Source: JAFGVL01 sp963662245
Lineage (GTDB): Bacteria; Bacteroidota; Bacteroidia; Bacteroidales; Paludibacteraceae
Length of the DNA: 64,000 bases
Assembly (NCBI GenBank): GCA_963662245.2
Contig: CAXXVQ010000003.1
Span: forward strand, 18,285 to 82,284
Direction of reading: 5' to 3'
The notes beneath the pieces are model-generated. The model made no database searches and was not told the origin of the DNA. It saw only the letters and a program-made list of their open reading frames with translations. Position numbers and translations under genes: made by a program. Position 1 is the first letter of the stretch. Every line of letters begins with the position of its first letter. Below are positions 46,014 through 55,869 of this stretch, piece by piece.

Positions 46014-48695
46014 ATGTACTTTAGACAAAAAAGATATAAACATATACCTTTCATAGTTCTTTTTGTGGCGATTCTATTGAGTTCAAACTCATTTGCTCAA
46101 GAAAATAAAATGGCTATCAACACAATTGCCCACAATGATAGTACCATAAGCCCACTGCCTAAAGATTCTGCATCTACAGATTCCATCAACACAAAGCAAA
46201 AAAAGAAAACTAAAATTGAAACCCCTATCACCTATTCGGCTACAGACTCAATTGTCCTTGACATGTCTGGAAATGCCTATATGTATGGTGATGGCAAGGT
46301 TAATTATGACAAACAAGAACTGACTGCCGCATATATCCATTTAAACACAGACAGCTCTCAGGTAAACGCAACAGGAGCAACAGACCCTGATGGTGAAATC
46401 ATTGGATTACCAATACTTAATGATAATGGCGAAGAATATCATGCAACATCATTAAAGTATAACTTCAACACAAAAAAAGGTTATATTAAACATGGTATCG
46501 TTCAGCAAGATGAAGCATATATCATTGGTGAAAAAACAAAAAAAATTGATGATGAGTATTTGTGTATGCAAAATGGAAAATACACAACTTGCGATCACCA
46601 CGAACATCCGCACTTTTACCTAAACTTAACTAAAGCAAAAGTAAAAAAAGGAAAATGGGTTGTAACAGGACCTGCATATTTAGTACTACTAGATGTACCT
46701 CTTCCACTTGCAATTCCATTTGGATATTTTCCCTTTACAAAAAGTTATTCTTCAGGGGTTATTATTCCGTCATACGGAGATGACCGAGCTCGTGGATTCT
46801 ATCTAACAAATGGCGGTTACTATTTTGCCATTAGTGACTATATGGATTTAACATTATTAGGTGACATCTACACTCTTGGAACTTGGGCTGTAAGTGCTCA
46901 ATCCAAATACATCAAAAGATACAAATACAACGGTAACTTTAATTTCAATTACCGTGTAGATGTTATGAATAATGACCTACCAACCTATCAAAAGAACAAA
47001 AATATGTCCATCATCTGGACACACTCTCAAAACCCAAAGGCTAGTCCTAATCAAACATTTTCGGCAAGTGTAAATTTCTCTTCAAGCGGATATGATCGTA
47101 GTAACATCAACAATTATTACAACGCAGCAGCAATTTCTCAAAATGTAAAAAGCTCAAGTATATCATATGGTTATAGTTTTCCAGAAACTGCTTTTAGCCT
47201 TTCGTTAAACATGTTGGCTAGCCAACGCACTGCTGACTCAACCATCTCTCTAACGACTCCAGATTTAACCCTGACAATGAGTCGCATATACCCTTTCAAA
47301 AGAGAAAATAAGATTGGGAAAGACAAATGGTATGAAAAAATATACATGTCATATTCAGGAAATATAAAAAATTACATCAGTACTAAAGAAGACCTTTTAC
47401 CTGAAGCATCTTTACAAAAAGACTGGCAAAACGGATTTAATCATAGTATACCTTTGGGGGCATCATTCAACTTACTTAAATACCTTTCCATCACTCCAAG
47501 CGTAAACTACCATGAACGCTGGTACACTCAATCTCTGCATAAAGAATGGAACGAAACAAATTTTGAAGAAGTTACAGATACTATTTATAAGTTCAATAGA
47601 AACTATGATTTTACAACTGCATTAACTGCAAGTACAAAATTATACGGATTCTACACACCTAGCAGAGCAATATTTGGAGACAAAATTGACCGCGTACGCC
47701 ATGTCATAACACCTACTGTTTCCTACTCATTCAAACCGGATTTCTCTGACCCTATGTGGGGAATGTGGGATTCTTACAATCGCCCAATTAGCTCAACAGA
47801 TCCAACCTCATATGAAACATATTATTCAAAAAATGCGAATGGTATCTTTGGGTCGTCTTCTGCTGGAAAATCTAGCAGCATCAATTTCTCTATCAACAAC
47901 AATATTGAATTAAAGTGGAAACAGGAAAACGACACAACCGGTGAGCCTATTTATAAAACAGTCAGTATCATTGATGCGTTATCAGGAAGTGCAAGCTACA
48001 ACTATGCTGCAGATTCATTAAACTGGTCAATAATAAGTTCAAACTTGAGATTAAAACTATACAAAGGATTTAACCTTAATTTATCTGCCACTTTTGAACC
48101 CTATTTATTTGCATTAGACACTCTTACAAATGGTGGAACTAGAATAAATTCTCTAAGATGGGATCAAGGCAAATTGCCGAGGTTAATCAATACCTCAACA
48201 TCATTTAGCTACACAATCAACAACGAAACATTCAAGAAAAAAACCGACAATAAAAACGCGAACGGAGAACAAAACAAAGATGACAATAAAAAATCATCAA
48301 GCAATACAACTGATGATGGATATGTTAAACCAAATATCCGCTGGAGCATGTCATTTGACTACTCTATGAGATTTGGAAACACGGCAGACTTTGATACGAA
48401 AATACTTGAATACGAAAGAGAATTAACTCACAATATAGGCTTTAGAAGTACACTTTCATTGACTTCAAACTGGAATTTCAACTTTGGAACATCCTATGAC
48501 TTCAACAATGAAGAATTCACATATTCAACACTAGGCATCCAACGAAACCTACACTGCTGGAGTATGAGCGCGAATGTTGTACCAATTGGGCCATATAAAA
48601 CTTATAATTTCCAGGTCAATGTTAGTTCAGCAATGTTAGCTGATCTGAAATATGAAAAACAAAAAGACCAAACCACAGCTATTAACTGGTATTGA
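46014..48695 (+). CDS. LptD-like LPS-assembly outer membrane protein
   Basis: An 893-residue outer-membrane protein with signal peptide (IPFIVLFVAILLSSNSFAQ, cleavage near 29). After a low-complexity linker, residues about 75-160 form the OstA-like periplasmic domain (DMSGNAYMYGDGKVNYDKQELTA). The rest is a beta-barrel with alternating hydrophobic strands and aromatic ends, closing with INWY. This matches the LptD proteins of Bacteroidota, which insert LPS into the outer leaflet. The N-terminal domain is OstA-like in the way typical for the phylum. KdsA in the window fits LPS production. Confidence 0.87.
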   Translation: MYFRQKRYKHIPFIVLFVAILLSSNSFAQENKMAINTIAHNDSTISPLPKDSASTDSINTKQKKKTKIETPITYSATDSIVLDMSGNAYMYGDGKVNYDKQELTAAYIHLNTDSSQVNATGATDPDGEIIGLPILNDNGEEYHATSLKYNFNTKKGYIKHGIVQQDEAYIIGEKTKKIDDEYLCMQNGKYTTCDHHEHPHFYLNLTKAKVKKGKWVVTGPAYLVLLDVPLPLAIPFGYFPFTKSYSSGVIIPSYGDDRARGFYLTNGGYYFAISDYMDLTLLGDIYTLGTWAVSAQSKYIKRYKYNGNFNFNYRVDVMNNDLPTYQKNKNMSIIWTHSQNPKASPNQTFSASVNFSSSGYDRSNINNYYNAAAISQNVKSSSISYGYSFPETAFSLSLNMLASQRTADSTISLTTPDLTLTMSRIYPFKRENKIGKDKWYEKIYMSYSGNIKNYISTKEDLLPEASLQKDWQNGFNHSIPLGASFNLLKYLSITPSVNYHERWYTQSLHKEWNETNFEEVTDTIYKFNRNYDFTTALTASTKLYGFYTPSRAIFGDKIDRVRHVITPTVSYSFKPDFSDPMWGMWDSYNRPISSTDPTSYETYYSKNANGIFGSSSAGKSSSINFSINNNIELKWKQENDTTGEPIYKTVSIIDALSGSASYNYAADSLNWSIISSNLRLKLYKGFNLNLSATFEPYLFALDTLTNGGTRINSLRWDQGKLPRLINTSTSFSYTINNETFKKKTDNKNANGEQNKDDNKKSSSNTTDDGYVKPNIRWSMSFDYSMRFGNTADFDTKILEYERELTHNIGFRSTLSLTSNWNFNFGTSYDFNNEEFTYSTLGIQRNLHCWSMSANVVPIGPYKTYNFQVNVSSAMLADLKYEKQKDQTTAINWY

Positions 48696-48729
48696 CATTT
48701 TGTGGGTTTTATTTTGATTTACTTTTACT

Positions 48730-48737
48730 TATCTTTG
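48730..48737 (+). promoter_or_regulatory. Possible -7 element for the SlyD-like gene
   Basis: TATCTTTG fits TAnnTTTG and lies 29 bases before the start codon. No -33 TTTG is found at the usual 19-base spacing. Confidence 0.45.
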
Positions 48738-48766
48738 CATATTATTAACTATAAAATAAATTACAG

Positions 48767-49351
48767 ATGAATATCTCTGAAAAAATGATTGTATCAGTTG
48801 CATACGATTTATATGTAAAAACAGAAAATGGTGACCCTGAGTTGATGGAAAGTGCTACTGTAGAAGAACCTCTTACATTTTGCTATGGCATTGGTATGAT
48901 GTTACAAAAATTTGAAGCAGAACTTAAAGGTAAAAACACAGGTGATAAATTTGACTTTGTAATCCCAACTGATGAAGCATATGGCGCTTACAATGAAGAA
49001 CATGTTGTTGATTTACCAAAAGACATCTTCTTAGTTGACGGCGAATTTGATAGCGAAACAATCTTTGCTGGAAATATCGTTCCATTAATGGATTCAGAAG
49101 GAAACCGCATCAATGCTGAAGTTGTTGAAGTTGGTGATGATACTGTTACTGTTGACTTAAACCACCCTCTTGCTGGTGAAGACTTACACTTTGTAGGTTC
49201 AGTACTTGACATTCACGAGGCATCTTCAGAAGAACTTCAATCATTCCTTGGGGGTGGTGGTTGTGGTGAAGGCTGTAGCTGTGAATCAGGAAGTTGCGGC
49301 GACAGCGGCAGCCAAGGTGGTGGTTGCGGAAGCGGTTGCGGATGCCACTAA
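48767..49351 (+). CDS. SlyD-like FKBP peptidyl-prolyl isomerase with Cys/Gly-rich metal tail
   Basis: A 194-residue cytoplasmic isomerase and chaperone. The FKBP domain (about 1-70 and 120-155) is interrupted by the IF chaperone insert, as in SlyD; FCYGIGMMLQKFEAELKG and VDLNHPLAGEDLHF are family hallmarks. The last 33 residues are a glycine-rich tail with seven cysteines and a final histidine (GGCGEGCSCESGSCG and GGGCGSGCGCH), which probably binds nickel, zinc or copper. E. coli SlyD uses a histidine-rich tail for this. It precedes aroC by 80 bases. Confidence 0.93.
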   Translation: MNISEKMIVSVAYDLYVKTENGDPELMESATVEEPLTFCYGIGMMLQKFEAELKGKNTGDKFDFVIPTDEAYGAYNEEHVVDLPKDIFLVDGEFDSETIFAGNIVPLMDSEGNRINAEVVEVGDDTVTVDLNHPLAGEDLHFVGSVLDIHEASSEELQSFLGGGGCGEGCSCESGSCGDSGSQGGGCGSGCGCH

Positions 49352-49431
49352 TAAAGAAATAAACTTTATAACAAACACAATAATTACCACAGAGCAGATA
49401 ATGTTCTGTGGTATTTTAATATGTATGCTCT

Positions 49432-50502
49432 ATGTCTAATACATTAGGTACAATTTTCAAATTAACATCATTTGGCGAATCTCACGGAAAAGGTGTAGGT
49501 GGAGTTATTGACGGATGTCCTGCAGGACTTGACTTGGATGAAGAATTCATCCAAAGCGAACTAAATCGCAGACGCCCGGGACAATCAGCTATCACTACGC
49601 CGAGAAATGAAGCCGACAAAGTTGAATTCTTATCAGGTGTATTTGAAGGAAAAACAACTGGTGTTCCTTTAGCCTTTGTTGTTTGGAACAGCAATCAACA
49701 ATCGAAAGATTACGACCATCTAAAAAATATATATCGTCCATCTCATGCTGATTACACCTACCAAACTAAATATGGAATCAGGGACCACAGAGGTGGCGGA
49801 AGAACTTCTGCTCGTGAAACAATAACTCGAGTAGTTGCCGGAGCTGTTGCAAAACTAGCCCTTAAACAAATGGGAGTTCAAATTACGGCATTCACAACTC
49901 AAGTTGGGCATATTGCAATGAGTAAAACTTACAAAGAATGTGATTTTACTGAAATTGAAAAAAATGCAATTCGCTGTCCGGAACCAGAAGTAGCGGATAA
50001 GATGATTGACTTTGTAAAAGAAATCAAAGCTGAAGGGAATACCATTGGAGGCATCATTACATGTGTTGCCCAAGGAGTTCCTGCCGGATGGGGCGAACCT
50101 GTATTCAATAAACTTCACGCAGCACTTGGTGCATCAATGCTTTCAATCAACGCATGCAAAGGATTTGAATATGGTTCAGGATTCAATGTTCTTGAAAAAG
50201 GCTCTGATATCAATGATGAATTCTACACAGAGGATGGCGTTGTAAAAACAAAAACAAATAACTCTGGTGGAATTCAAGGAGGAATCTCAAACGGGCAGGA
50301 TATTTATTTCAAAGTGGCGTTTAAGCCTGTTGCTACTATCCTTCAAAAACAAAATACAATTACAAAAGAACTAGAAGATACTGACATCAAAGCTCACGGC
50401 AGACACGACCCTTGTGTTCTACCTCGCGCAGTGCCAATTGTTGAAGCTATGGCAGCAATCACTCTTCTTGATATGTATTTATTAAGCAAAACAGGAAAAT
50501 AG
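49432..50502 (+). CDS. aroC: Chorismate synthase
   Basis: A 356-residue FMN-dependent enzyme making chorismate from EPSP, the last shared step toward aromatic amino acids. Family motifs: GESHGKGVGGVIDGCPAGL near residue 13, RDHRGGGRTSARETITRVVAGAVA, and the C-terminal GRHDPCVLPRAVPIVEAMAAI. Length and start fit well. It lies between the SlyD-like gene and kdsA on the same strand; the 41-base gap to kdsA shows no terminator. Confidence 0.96.
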   Translation: MSNTLGTIFKLTSFGESHGKGVGGVIDGCPAGLDLDEEFIQSELNRRRPGQSAITTPRNEADKVEFLSGVFEGKTTGVPLAFVVWNSNQQSKDYDHLKNIYRPSHADYTYQTKYGIRDHRGGGRTSARETITRVVAGAVAKLALKQMGVQITAFTTQVGHIAMSKTYKECDFTEIEKNAIRCPEPEVADKMIDFVKEIKAEGNTIGGIITCVAQGVPAGWGEPVFNKLHAALGASMLSINACKGFEYGSGFNVLEKGSDINDEFYTEDGVVKTKTNNSGGIQGGISNGQDIYFKVAFKPVATILQKQNTITKELEDTDIKAHGRHDPCVLPRAVPIVEAMAAITLLDMYLLSKTGK

Positions 50503-50543
50503 TCTTTACTAATCACTTTTAACTGTTAACCTTTAACTTAATT

Positions 50544-51356
50544 ATGATTCCAAAACTTAAATATACCGACTCAGGAAATTTCATTCTACTAGCAGGACCT
50601 TGTGTCATTGAAGGTGAAGAAATGGCTTTTGAAATCGCAGAAAAACTTTGTGCTATTAGCGATAAATATAAAATTCCATTTGTATTTAAAGGCTCATATA
50701 AGAAAGCTAACCGATCTCGCTTAGATTCATTTACCGGTATTGGTGATGAAAAAGCGTTAAACATACTTAAAACCATAGGAGAAAAATTCAATATTCCTGT
50801 AGTCACTGATATTCACACGGAACAAGAAGCTGCACTTGCTGCACAATATGTTGATGTATTACAAATTCCGGCTTTCCTATGCCGCCAAACAGACTTACTT
50901 GTAGCGGCTGCAAAGACTGGCAAAGTGGTAAACATTAAGAAAGGGCAATTCCTTTCAGCTGAATCAATGCAATTTGCAGCTCAAAAAGTTGTAGATGCAG
51001 GAAACAACAATGTAATGCTTACTGAAAGAGGAAATAGTTTTGGCTATCAAGATCTTGTTGTTGATTATAGAGGTATTCCTGAAATGCGTAAAACAGGATT
51101 CCCAGTTATACTTGATGTTACCCACTCACTACAACAACCAAATCAAAGTGCTGGAGTAACAGGAGGTCAACCTCAACTTATTGAAACAATTGCCCGCGCT
51201 GGTATTGCTGTTGGTGCTGATGGAATCTTTATGGAAACCCACCCTAATCCGGCAGTAGCAAAATCTGATGGAGCTAATATGTTAGCTTTAGATAAAGCTG
51301 AAAAACTCATCAGTAACTTAGTTGAAATACGAAAGACAATTAACAAATTATCATAA
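50544..51356 (+). CDS. kdsA: 3-deoxy-8-phosphooctulonate synthase (KDO-8-P synthase)
   Basis: A 270-residue TIM-barrel enzyme condensing phosphoenolpyruvate with arabinose-5-phosphate to make the KDO precursor for lipid A core. FKGSYKKANRSR, GNNNVMLTERGNSFGYQDLVVDYR and ILDVTHSLQQPN are family motifs. C20 in LLAGPC occupies the position that marks the metal-dependent class, instead of the Asn of the E. coli type. The gene ends in a strong terminator. Confidence 0.95.
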   Translation: MIPKLKYTDSGNFILLAGPCVIEGEEMAFEIAEKLCAISDKYKIPFVFKGSYKKANRSRLDSFTGIGDEKALNILKTIGEKFNIPVVTDIHTEQEAALAAQYVDVLQIPAFLCRQTDLLVAAAKTGKVVNIKKGQFLSAESMQFAAQKVVDAGNNNVMLTERGNSFGYQDLVVDYRGIPEMRKTGFPVILDVTHSLQQPNQSAGVTGGQPQLIETIARAGIAVGADGIFMETHPNPAVAKSDGANMLALDKAEKLISNLVEIRKTINKLS

Positions 51357-51387
51357 AAAGAAGGTCAAGCAATGCTTGACCTTCTTT
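51357..51387 (+). terminator. Terminator after kdsA
   Basis: A hairpin with arms of up to 15 bases (51357-51371 and 51373-51387; realistic loop CAATG) begins right after the kdsA stop and is followed by TTATTTAT. Confidence 0.8.
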
Positions 51388-51514
51388 ATTTATCCTCATC
51401 AGCATCTATCTACCTATATATAAGTTTTTTAGATAAAAGTAGATATCAAACAACAGAATTAAGCTCAAATACAACAAAAAACCGGCTACATTCGATGACT
51501 AAAGGTTTACAAAG

Positions 51515-51545
51515 TTTGCTTAAATCATTTTTTTGCCTAAATTTG
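51515..51545 (+). promoter_or_regulatory. Consensus Bacteroidota promoter for the T9SS cargo operon
   Basis: TTTG at 51515-51518 is followed by exactly 19 bases and TAAATTTG at 51538-51545, a full match to TTTG-N19-TAnnTTTG. Transcription would start near 51550, leaving a leader of about 48 bases before the ATG at 51598. Confidence 0.85.
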
Positions 51546-51597
51546 AAGCATCTTAACATTTAACATAAAGAAACAAATCTTCAATACACATTAACTT

Positions 51598-53505
51598 ATG
51601 AAAAAATCTACATGGTTCTTAAAGCTTAGCTTTTTAGCTGTAGTTTTATTTTTATGGACAAATGCTTCTGCTCAAGGCATTACAGAAGTTGAAAGCATTA
51701 CTTGCCCAGGGAATACTGACGGACAACTTAGTTTTACTGCAACTGGATCTGGAAACACCTATCTATGGTCTAATGGCTCAACTGAACAGACTATTAAAAA
51801 ATTAAGTGCTGGCACATACACTCTTACAATTTCAGCAGGACCTGATGCTGGTGGAAGTCCATATACATATACTCTAAAAGACCCAAATCCAATTATTGTC
51901 ACTTCAATTATAGTTTCAAATAACTCAACTTGGGGAACATCCTCTTCTGGTTGTGATGGTGCCCTTACAGTTTTCAACACTGGAGGGACTGGACAAATAA
52001 GTTATATTATGTATGATGTACTTACAAGAGAAACATTTACAACAAGTAGCATATCAAATAGACCTCCAGGAGATTACTTAATCACCCTTACTGATGAAAA
52101 TGGTTGTACTAAAGACACAACTGCAACAATTGGAGATGATGCAGAAAGTACACTAACCACAGTACCAGCTTCTGACACAACATATGTCTGCTACAAAAAA
52201 ACTGCTGGATCAACAGTGATTCCATCTTCAGATGATATCTATCCAGTATATACAGAATTTAGTGGCACAACTGATTTAGGCAAAGACACAACTGCAATAG
52301 ACTCTGCAATGTATTATGTTCTTGACACAACATTAGTATCGGGAACTGATTATGCTGCTATCTACCTTGATTCTATTGATTATTGGAGTATTCCTGTTTC
52401 TGACAACAATGACACTCTTATGTTTTTGAGTAAAACACCTGTTACTTCTACTAGTACGGCAGGTGTTTACACTGATTTACAAATTCTTAAAAGCTCTAAT
52501 GTTGATTTTGGGTTCACTGCAGATATCAATGTACTTCAACCTGACTCTTCATTAATAACAAGAACAATAGTAGATACTCTAATTCAAGGAACAAGCACTT
52601 CTCTTGCTGTATCAAACTTAGAACCTGGGTTCTACACAGCATACTTTTGGAATTCAAGAATTCCAAATTCAGAAGGGAAAAGAGGCGTTTGGGATATACT
52701 TGGACCAAACAACCCTGTTACAGTAAACTATACTCAAACCAACATTCTATGCTTTGGAGATAGTACAGGCCAAATTACGGCTGATGCTCAAGGAAGTTGG
52801 CATGACTACAGCGTACCATTTGCTAAAATTGATATACTAAAAGATAATTCTATTATAGACTCAATTTCAAATTCAAATTCAATCTCAACAAGTGGATTAG
52901 CTGCAGGAATTTATTCTATAACTGCTACTGATGTTAACGGATGTAGCAGAACTCAAACAGTTGAAATTACTCAACCGGATGATTCTCTATACATTTCTTA
53001 TGATGTCACAAAATTTGCGAAATGTCCATATAGTTCAGATGGTGAGGTAACAATCAATAGAGTAGTTGGAGGAACAGCTCCATTTAAAAACATTATCTGG
53101 GATGGTGATTCTACGAATAATGAAGTTGCAAATTCTCTAACAGCAGGCTTGCACTCTGTAGTTATAATTGATAATGATGATTGTCGCGTTAGTGATTCTA
53201 TTTATGTAAATTTCACCAGCAAATCATGTTTCTATAATATTGTTACTCCAAACGGTGACGGATACAATGATTACTTTGACTTAACAGACATGTGTCAAAA
53301 CATGCAAATGGAAGCAAAAGTCTTCAACGAACAAGGTAAACTAGTAACAACATTGGATGAAACAAATCCAAAATGGGACGCATATGATCCTTCAACTCCT
53401 CCTACAGGACCATCTTCAACATACACTGCATTTATTAAACTAACAAAAGACGGTGAAAAGATTGCTGAATTCGGAGAAAGCTTCAGTGTAATTTATTCTA
53501 AATAA
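51598..53505 (+). CDS. Secreted T9SS type B cargo protein with repeat domains
   Basis: A 635-residue exported protein. Signal peptide at 1-26 (ending NASAQG). The body contains repeats of the SprB/gliding-adhesin style: SITCPGNTDGQLSFTATGSGNTYLWSNG, NILCFGDSTGQITADAQG, and FAKCPYSSDGEVTINRVVGG, each followed by a LTAG-H/T-like strand. The last 90 residues are a type B sorting domain (CHU_C), recognised by IVTPNGDGYNDYFDL. The type IX machine would export it and keep it at the surface with help from a PorP/SprF partner, which is the next gene. Ligand unknown. Confidence 0.88.
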   Translation: MKKSTWFLKLSFLAVVLFLWTNASAQGITEVESITCPGNTDGQLSFTATGSGNTYLWSNGSTEQTIKKLSAGTYTLTISAGPDAGGSPYTYTLKDPNPIIVTSIIVSNNSTWGTSSSGCDGALTVFNTGGTGQISYIMYDVLTRETFTTSSISNRPPGDYLITLTDENGCTKDTTATIGDDAESTLTTVPASDTTYVCYKKTAGSTVIPSSDDIYPVYTEFSGTTDLGKDTTAIDSAMYYVLDTTLVSGTDYAAIYLDSIDYWSIPVSDNNDTLMFLSKTPVTSTSTAGVYTDLQILKSSNVDFGFTADINVLQPDSSLITRTIVDTLIQGTSTSLAVSNLEPGFYTAYFWNSRIPNSEGKRGVWDILGPNNPVTVNYTQTNILCFGDSTGQITADAQGSWHDYSVPFAKIDILKDNSIIDSISNSNSISTSGLAAGIYSITATDVNGCSRTQTVEITQPDDSLYISYDVTKFAKCPYSSDGEVTINRVVGGTAPFKNIIWDGDSTNNEVANSLTAGLHSVVIIDNDDCRVSDSIYVNFTSKSCFYNIVTPNGDGYNDYFDLTDMCQNMQMEAKVFNEQGKLVTTLDETNPKWDAYDPSTPPTGPSSTYTAFIKLTKDGEKIAEFGESFSVIYSK

Positions 53506-53525
53506 AACATTTAATAAGAATACCT

Positions 53526-54458
53526 ATGAGAAGAATATATATTATATCTGCAATCCTACTATTATTATCCTCAACTAATGGATACAGTCAGCGTATTTGG
53601 GGAAATCCGATAGGACAATATGCATACAACCCAGCCGGTGCAGCTATGGAAGACCTTGGTGAAATTGTAGCAGCATATTACAACACATATGCCTCAGCAA
53701 ACAACAGTCCAAGAGGCTATATGTTAATGGGGTCAACTACTTTCCCAAATCAAAATATGGGAGCTGGATTTAAACTTAATTCAGAACCAGCCGGTGTACT
53801 AACAAACATGTCTGCTGAAGCAACTTATGTATATAAAGTGCCTGTTAGCACAAACTCCAAATTATCATTTGGTCTTTCCGGGACATATAATCAAATGGGT
53901 ATAGACAACCAAAAAGTTAACCCTCAACATGCAGAAGACCCTATTTTACTTTTAGGTGCAGAAAGTGGTTATTGGTTTGACATGAACTTTGGTGTTAGTT
54001 TACATGAAGCAAATCAATATTATTTAGGTGTAGCTTGTTATAATTTATTGGGTCAACAAACAGATTGGTTATTATCAGACTACTACAGTTTTGAAAATAG
54101 AGCTACAAGACTTATTTCAGCTAGTGGAATGTATAGTTTTAACCTTATGAATGGTGATGCAAAACTGGAAACAACAGGAACAACAATGTTTTATGTACCG
54201 GAAGATGAATACTCAGTCGTTTATGATTTCAATGCTAGATTAATCTTTAAAAAAGCATTTTGGGCTGGTTTGGGATACACTAACAACATGGCCAAAATCT
54301 TATTAGGTCTTTATATCCAAAACATTAATATTGGCTATGCTGGTGGTATCGGATTAGGCGACATGGCTTCAGAAACATATTCTTTACCTAAACATGAAAT
54401 CTTCTTACGCTTAGAATTAGACACTTCGAAATCTTCAAGAAAAAATGTAAGCCGATAA
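53526..54458 (+). CDS. PorP/SprF family T9SS outer membrane protein
   Basis: A 310-residue beta-barrel with signal peptide (IISAILLLLSSTNGYSQ). The mature start RIWGNPIGQYAYNPAGAAM is the NPA-containing opening of PorP/SprF proteins, and the following strands (GAGFKLNSEPAGVLTNMSAEATYVYKV) fit the family. Such proteins pair with a specific type B cargo and anchor it at the surface. It starts 20 bases after the cargo stop and four before the PD40 gene, so the three form one unit. Confidence 0.88.
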   Translation: MRRIYIISAILLLLSSTNGYSQRIWGNPIGQYAYNPAGAAMEDLGEIVAAYYNTYASANNSPRGYMLMGSTTFPNQNMGAGFKLNSEPAGVLTNMSAEATYVYKVPVSTNSKLSFGLSGTYNQMGIDNQKVNPQHAEDPILLLGAESGYWFDMNFGVSLHEANQYYLGVACYNLLGQQTDWLLSDYYSFENRATRLISASGMYSFNLMNGDAKLETTGTTMFYVPEDEYSVVYDFNARLIFKKAFWAGLGYTNNMAKILLGLYIQNINIGYAGGIGLGDMASETYSLPKHEIFLRLELDTSKSSRKNVSR

Positions 54459-54461
54459 TAT

Positions 54462-55799
54462 ATGAATAAACTAAGATTTATATATCTGTCTCTTTTGGGA
54501 TTCTCTTGTCTTCTTTCTGCAAATGCAAAAGGAGTTAAGAGAGATACGGTTTGTGTTAATATGCAAACAATCAATAGCTCACAAGATGACTACTTACCTT
54601 TTCTGCTAGGAAAAAACACGCTGGTATTTACATCAAATAGAAAAAATACTCAGGAAGGTCAAACTGTCCAATACTCAGAAAAGGTATACCAAACTCTAGA
54701 AAAAGGAAAAAATAAATTCACTACACCAAAAAAGACTGGTTACAAATGGAATAGTGACAACAATACAGCTCTAATTGCAGTAAGTCCTAGCCTATTTTAT
54801 TTTTACCGTTCATACTGGAAAGATAATGGTGAGATATTTTTTGCTCAAAGAGAAGGTGACCGCAAAACAATGTGGGTCGGATCTAAAATAAAGAAACTAT
54901 CTCGCATTTGCACCGAATATGATGAATGTTCTGTAGCAACGACAAACACAGACAGTCTCCTATTTGTTTCAAACAGAAATGGGAACTATGACATCTTTGT
55001 TCAAATTGGAAAAAAACCAGCGAGTCCAATTGACTCTCTGAATTCAGAGTATAGTGAAAAAGATTTATTCTTTAATCCAGAAACACAAATCTTATATTTC
55101 AGCTCTGATCGCCCAGGCGGAATTGGTGGATATGACATCTATGAATCAAAACTTGTTGACAATAGATTCACAAAACCAGTTCTACTTCGTGACACAATGA
55201 TTAATACGACTTCGGATGATAGAGACTTTAGAAAATACAACGACTCATTAATGTATTTATCATCTAACAGGATAATGGGATTAGGCGGTTTTGACATCTA
55301 TCGTATTACTGTTAAATCAAGTATGATTCCTGACACTCCTGATATTGTAATAGATATTGAAGATGTTAAGATCATTAAAGATCAAAAAGAAGAGCTTTAT
55401 GCTCAACTAGAAGAGCTAGGCTTATTCCCTTTCCAAGGAGAAGTACAAGTTGGAGCATATAGATACATTCCGTCATTAGAAGCATTCCAAAAACGCTTCC
55501 CATGTATTGTTAATGAAAATATCCGCATGGATATACTTGAAGTGGACGGCTTTAAAGTTCACAAATATATTATTGACACAATATATACGGATGTAGATGC
55601 TGCTGTTAACAAACAAATTGAGATAGAAGCAATGCACTGTTTACCGGAAGAATTATTCTCAGATATGCCATTTATAGCAGTACTAGACAAGAAAGGAAAC
55701 AGATATGCTATTTTCTGGAAAAAGGATGAATTTGAAGATAAAAAGATGTTCTTTATTTTCAAAAATGGTCAGATGATCTGGAAATCTAGAAGATTCTAA
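54462..55799 (+). CDS. Secreted PD40-propeller protein with SPOR-like C-terminus
   Basis: A 445-residue protein with signal peptide (FIYLSLLGFSCLLSANA). PD40-type blades occur at about 45-290: SVATTNTDSLLFVSNRNGNYDIFVQ, YFSSDRPGGIGGYDIYES and MYLSSNRIMGLGGFDIYRI. Toward the end, GEVQVGAYRYIPSLEAFQKRFP resembles a SPOR or SPOR-like fold (the QVGAY start). In T9SS gene groups this position is often held by a PorE-type PD40/OmpA protein; here no OmpA domain is seen. It may link the cargo/PorP pair to peptidoglycan, which is inference. Confidence 0.75.
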   Translation: MNKLRFIYLSLLGFSCLLSANAKGVKRDTVCVNMQTINSSQDDYLPFLLGKNTLVFTSNRKNTQEGQTVQYSEKVYQTLEKGKNKFTTPKKTGYKWNSDNNTALIAVSPSLFYFYRSYWKDNGEIFFAQREGDRKTMWVGSKIKKLSRICTEYDECSVATTNTDSLLFVSNRNGNYDIFVQIGKKPASPIDSLNSEYSEKDLFFNPETQILYFSSDRPGGIGGYDIYESKLVDNRFTKPVLLRDTMINTTSDDRDFRKYNDSLMYLSSNRIMGLGGFDIYRITVKSSMIPDTPDIVIDIEDVKIIKDQKEELYAQLEELGLFPFQGEVQVGAYRYIPSLEAFQKRFPCIVNENIRMDILEVDGFKVHKYIIDTIYTDVDAAVNKQIEIEAMHCLPEELFSDMPFIAVLDKKGNRYAIFWKKDEFEDKKMFFIFKNGQMIWKSRRF

Positions 55800-55817
55800 T
55801 CAGAACAAAAACACATA

Positions 55818-55852
55818 AAAAAAGCTCAAGAGAATTTCTCTTGAGCTTTTTT
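55818..55852. terminator. Bidirectional terminator between the PD40 and DUF3127 genes
   Basis: Seventeen-base arms (55818-55834 and 55836-55852) with AAGCTC core, A run on the left and T run on the right, separate two convergent genes. Confidence 0.87.
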
Positions 55853-55869
55853 ATTATATCCTTATCTCC

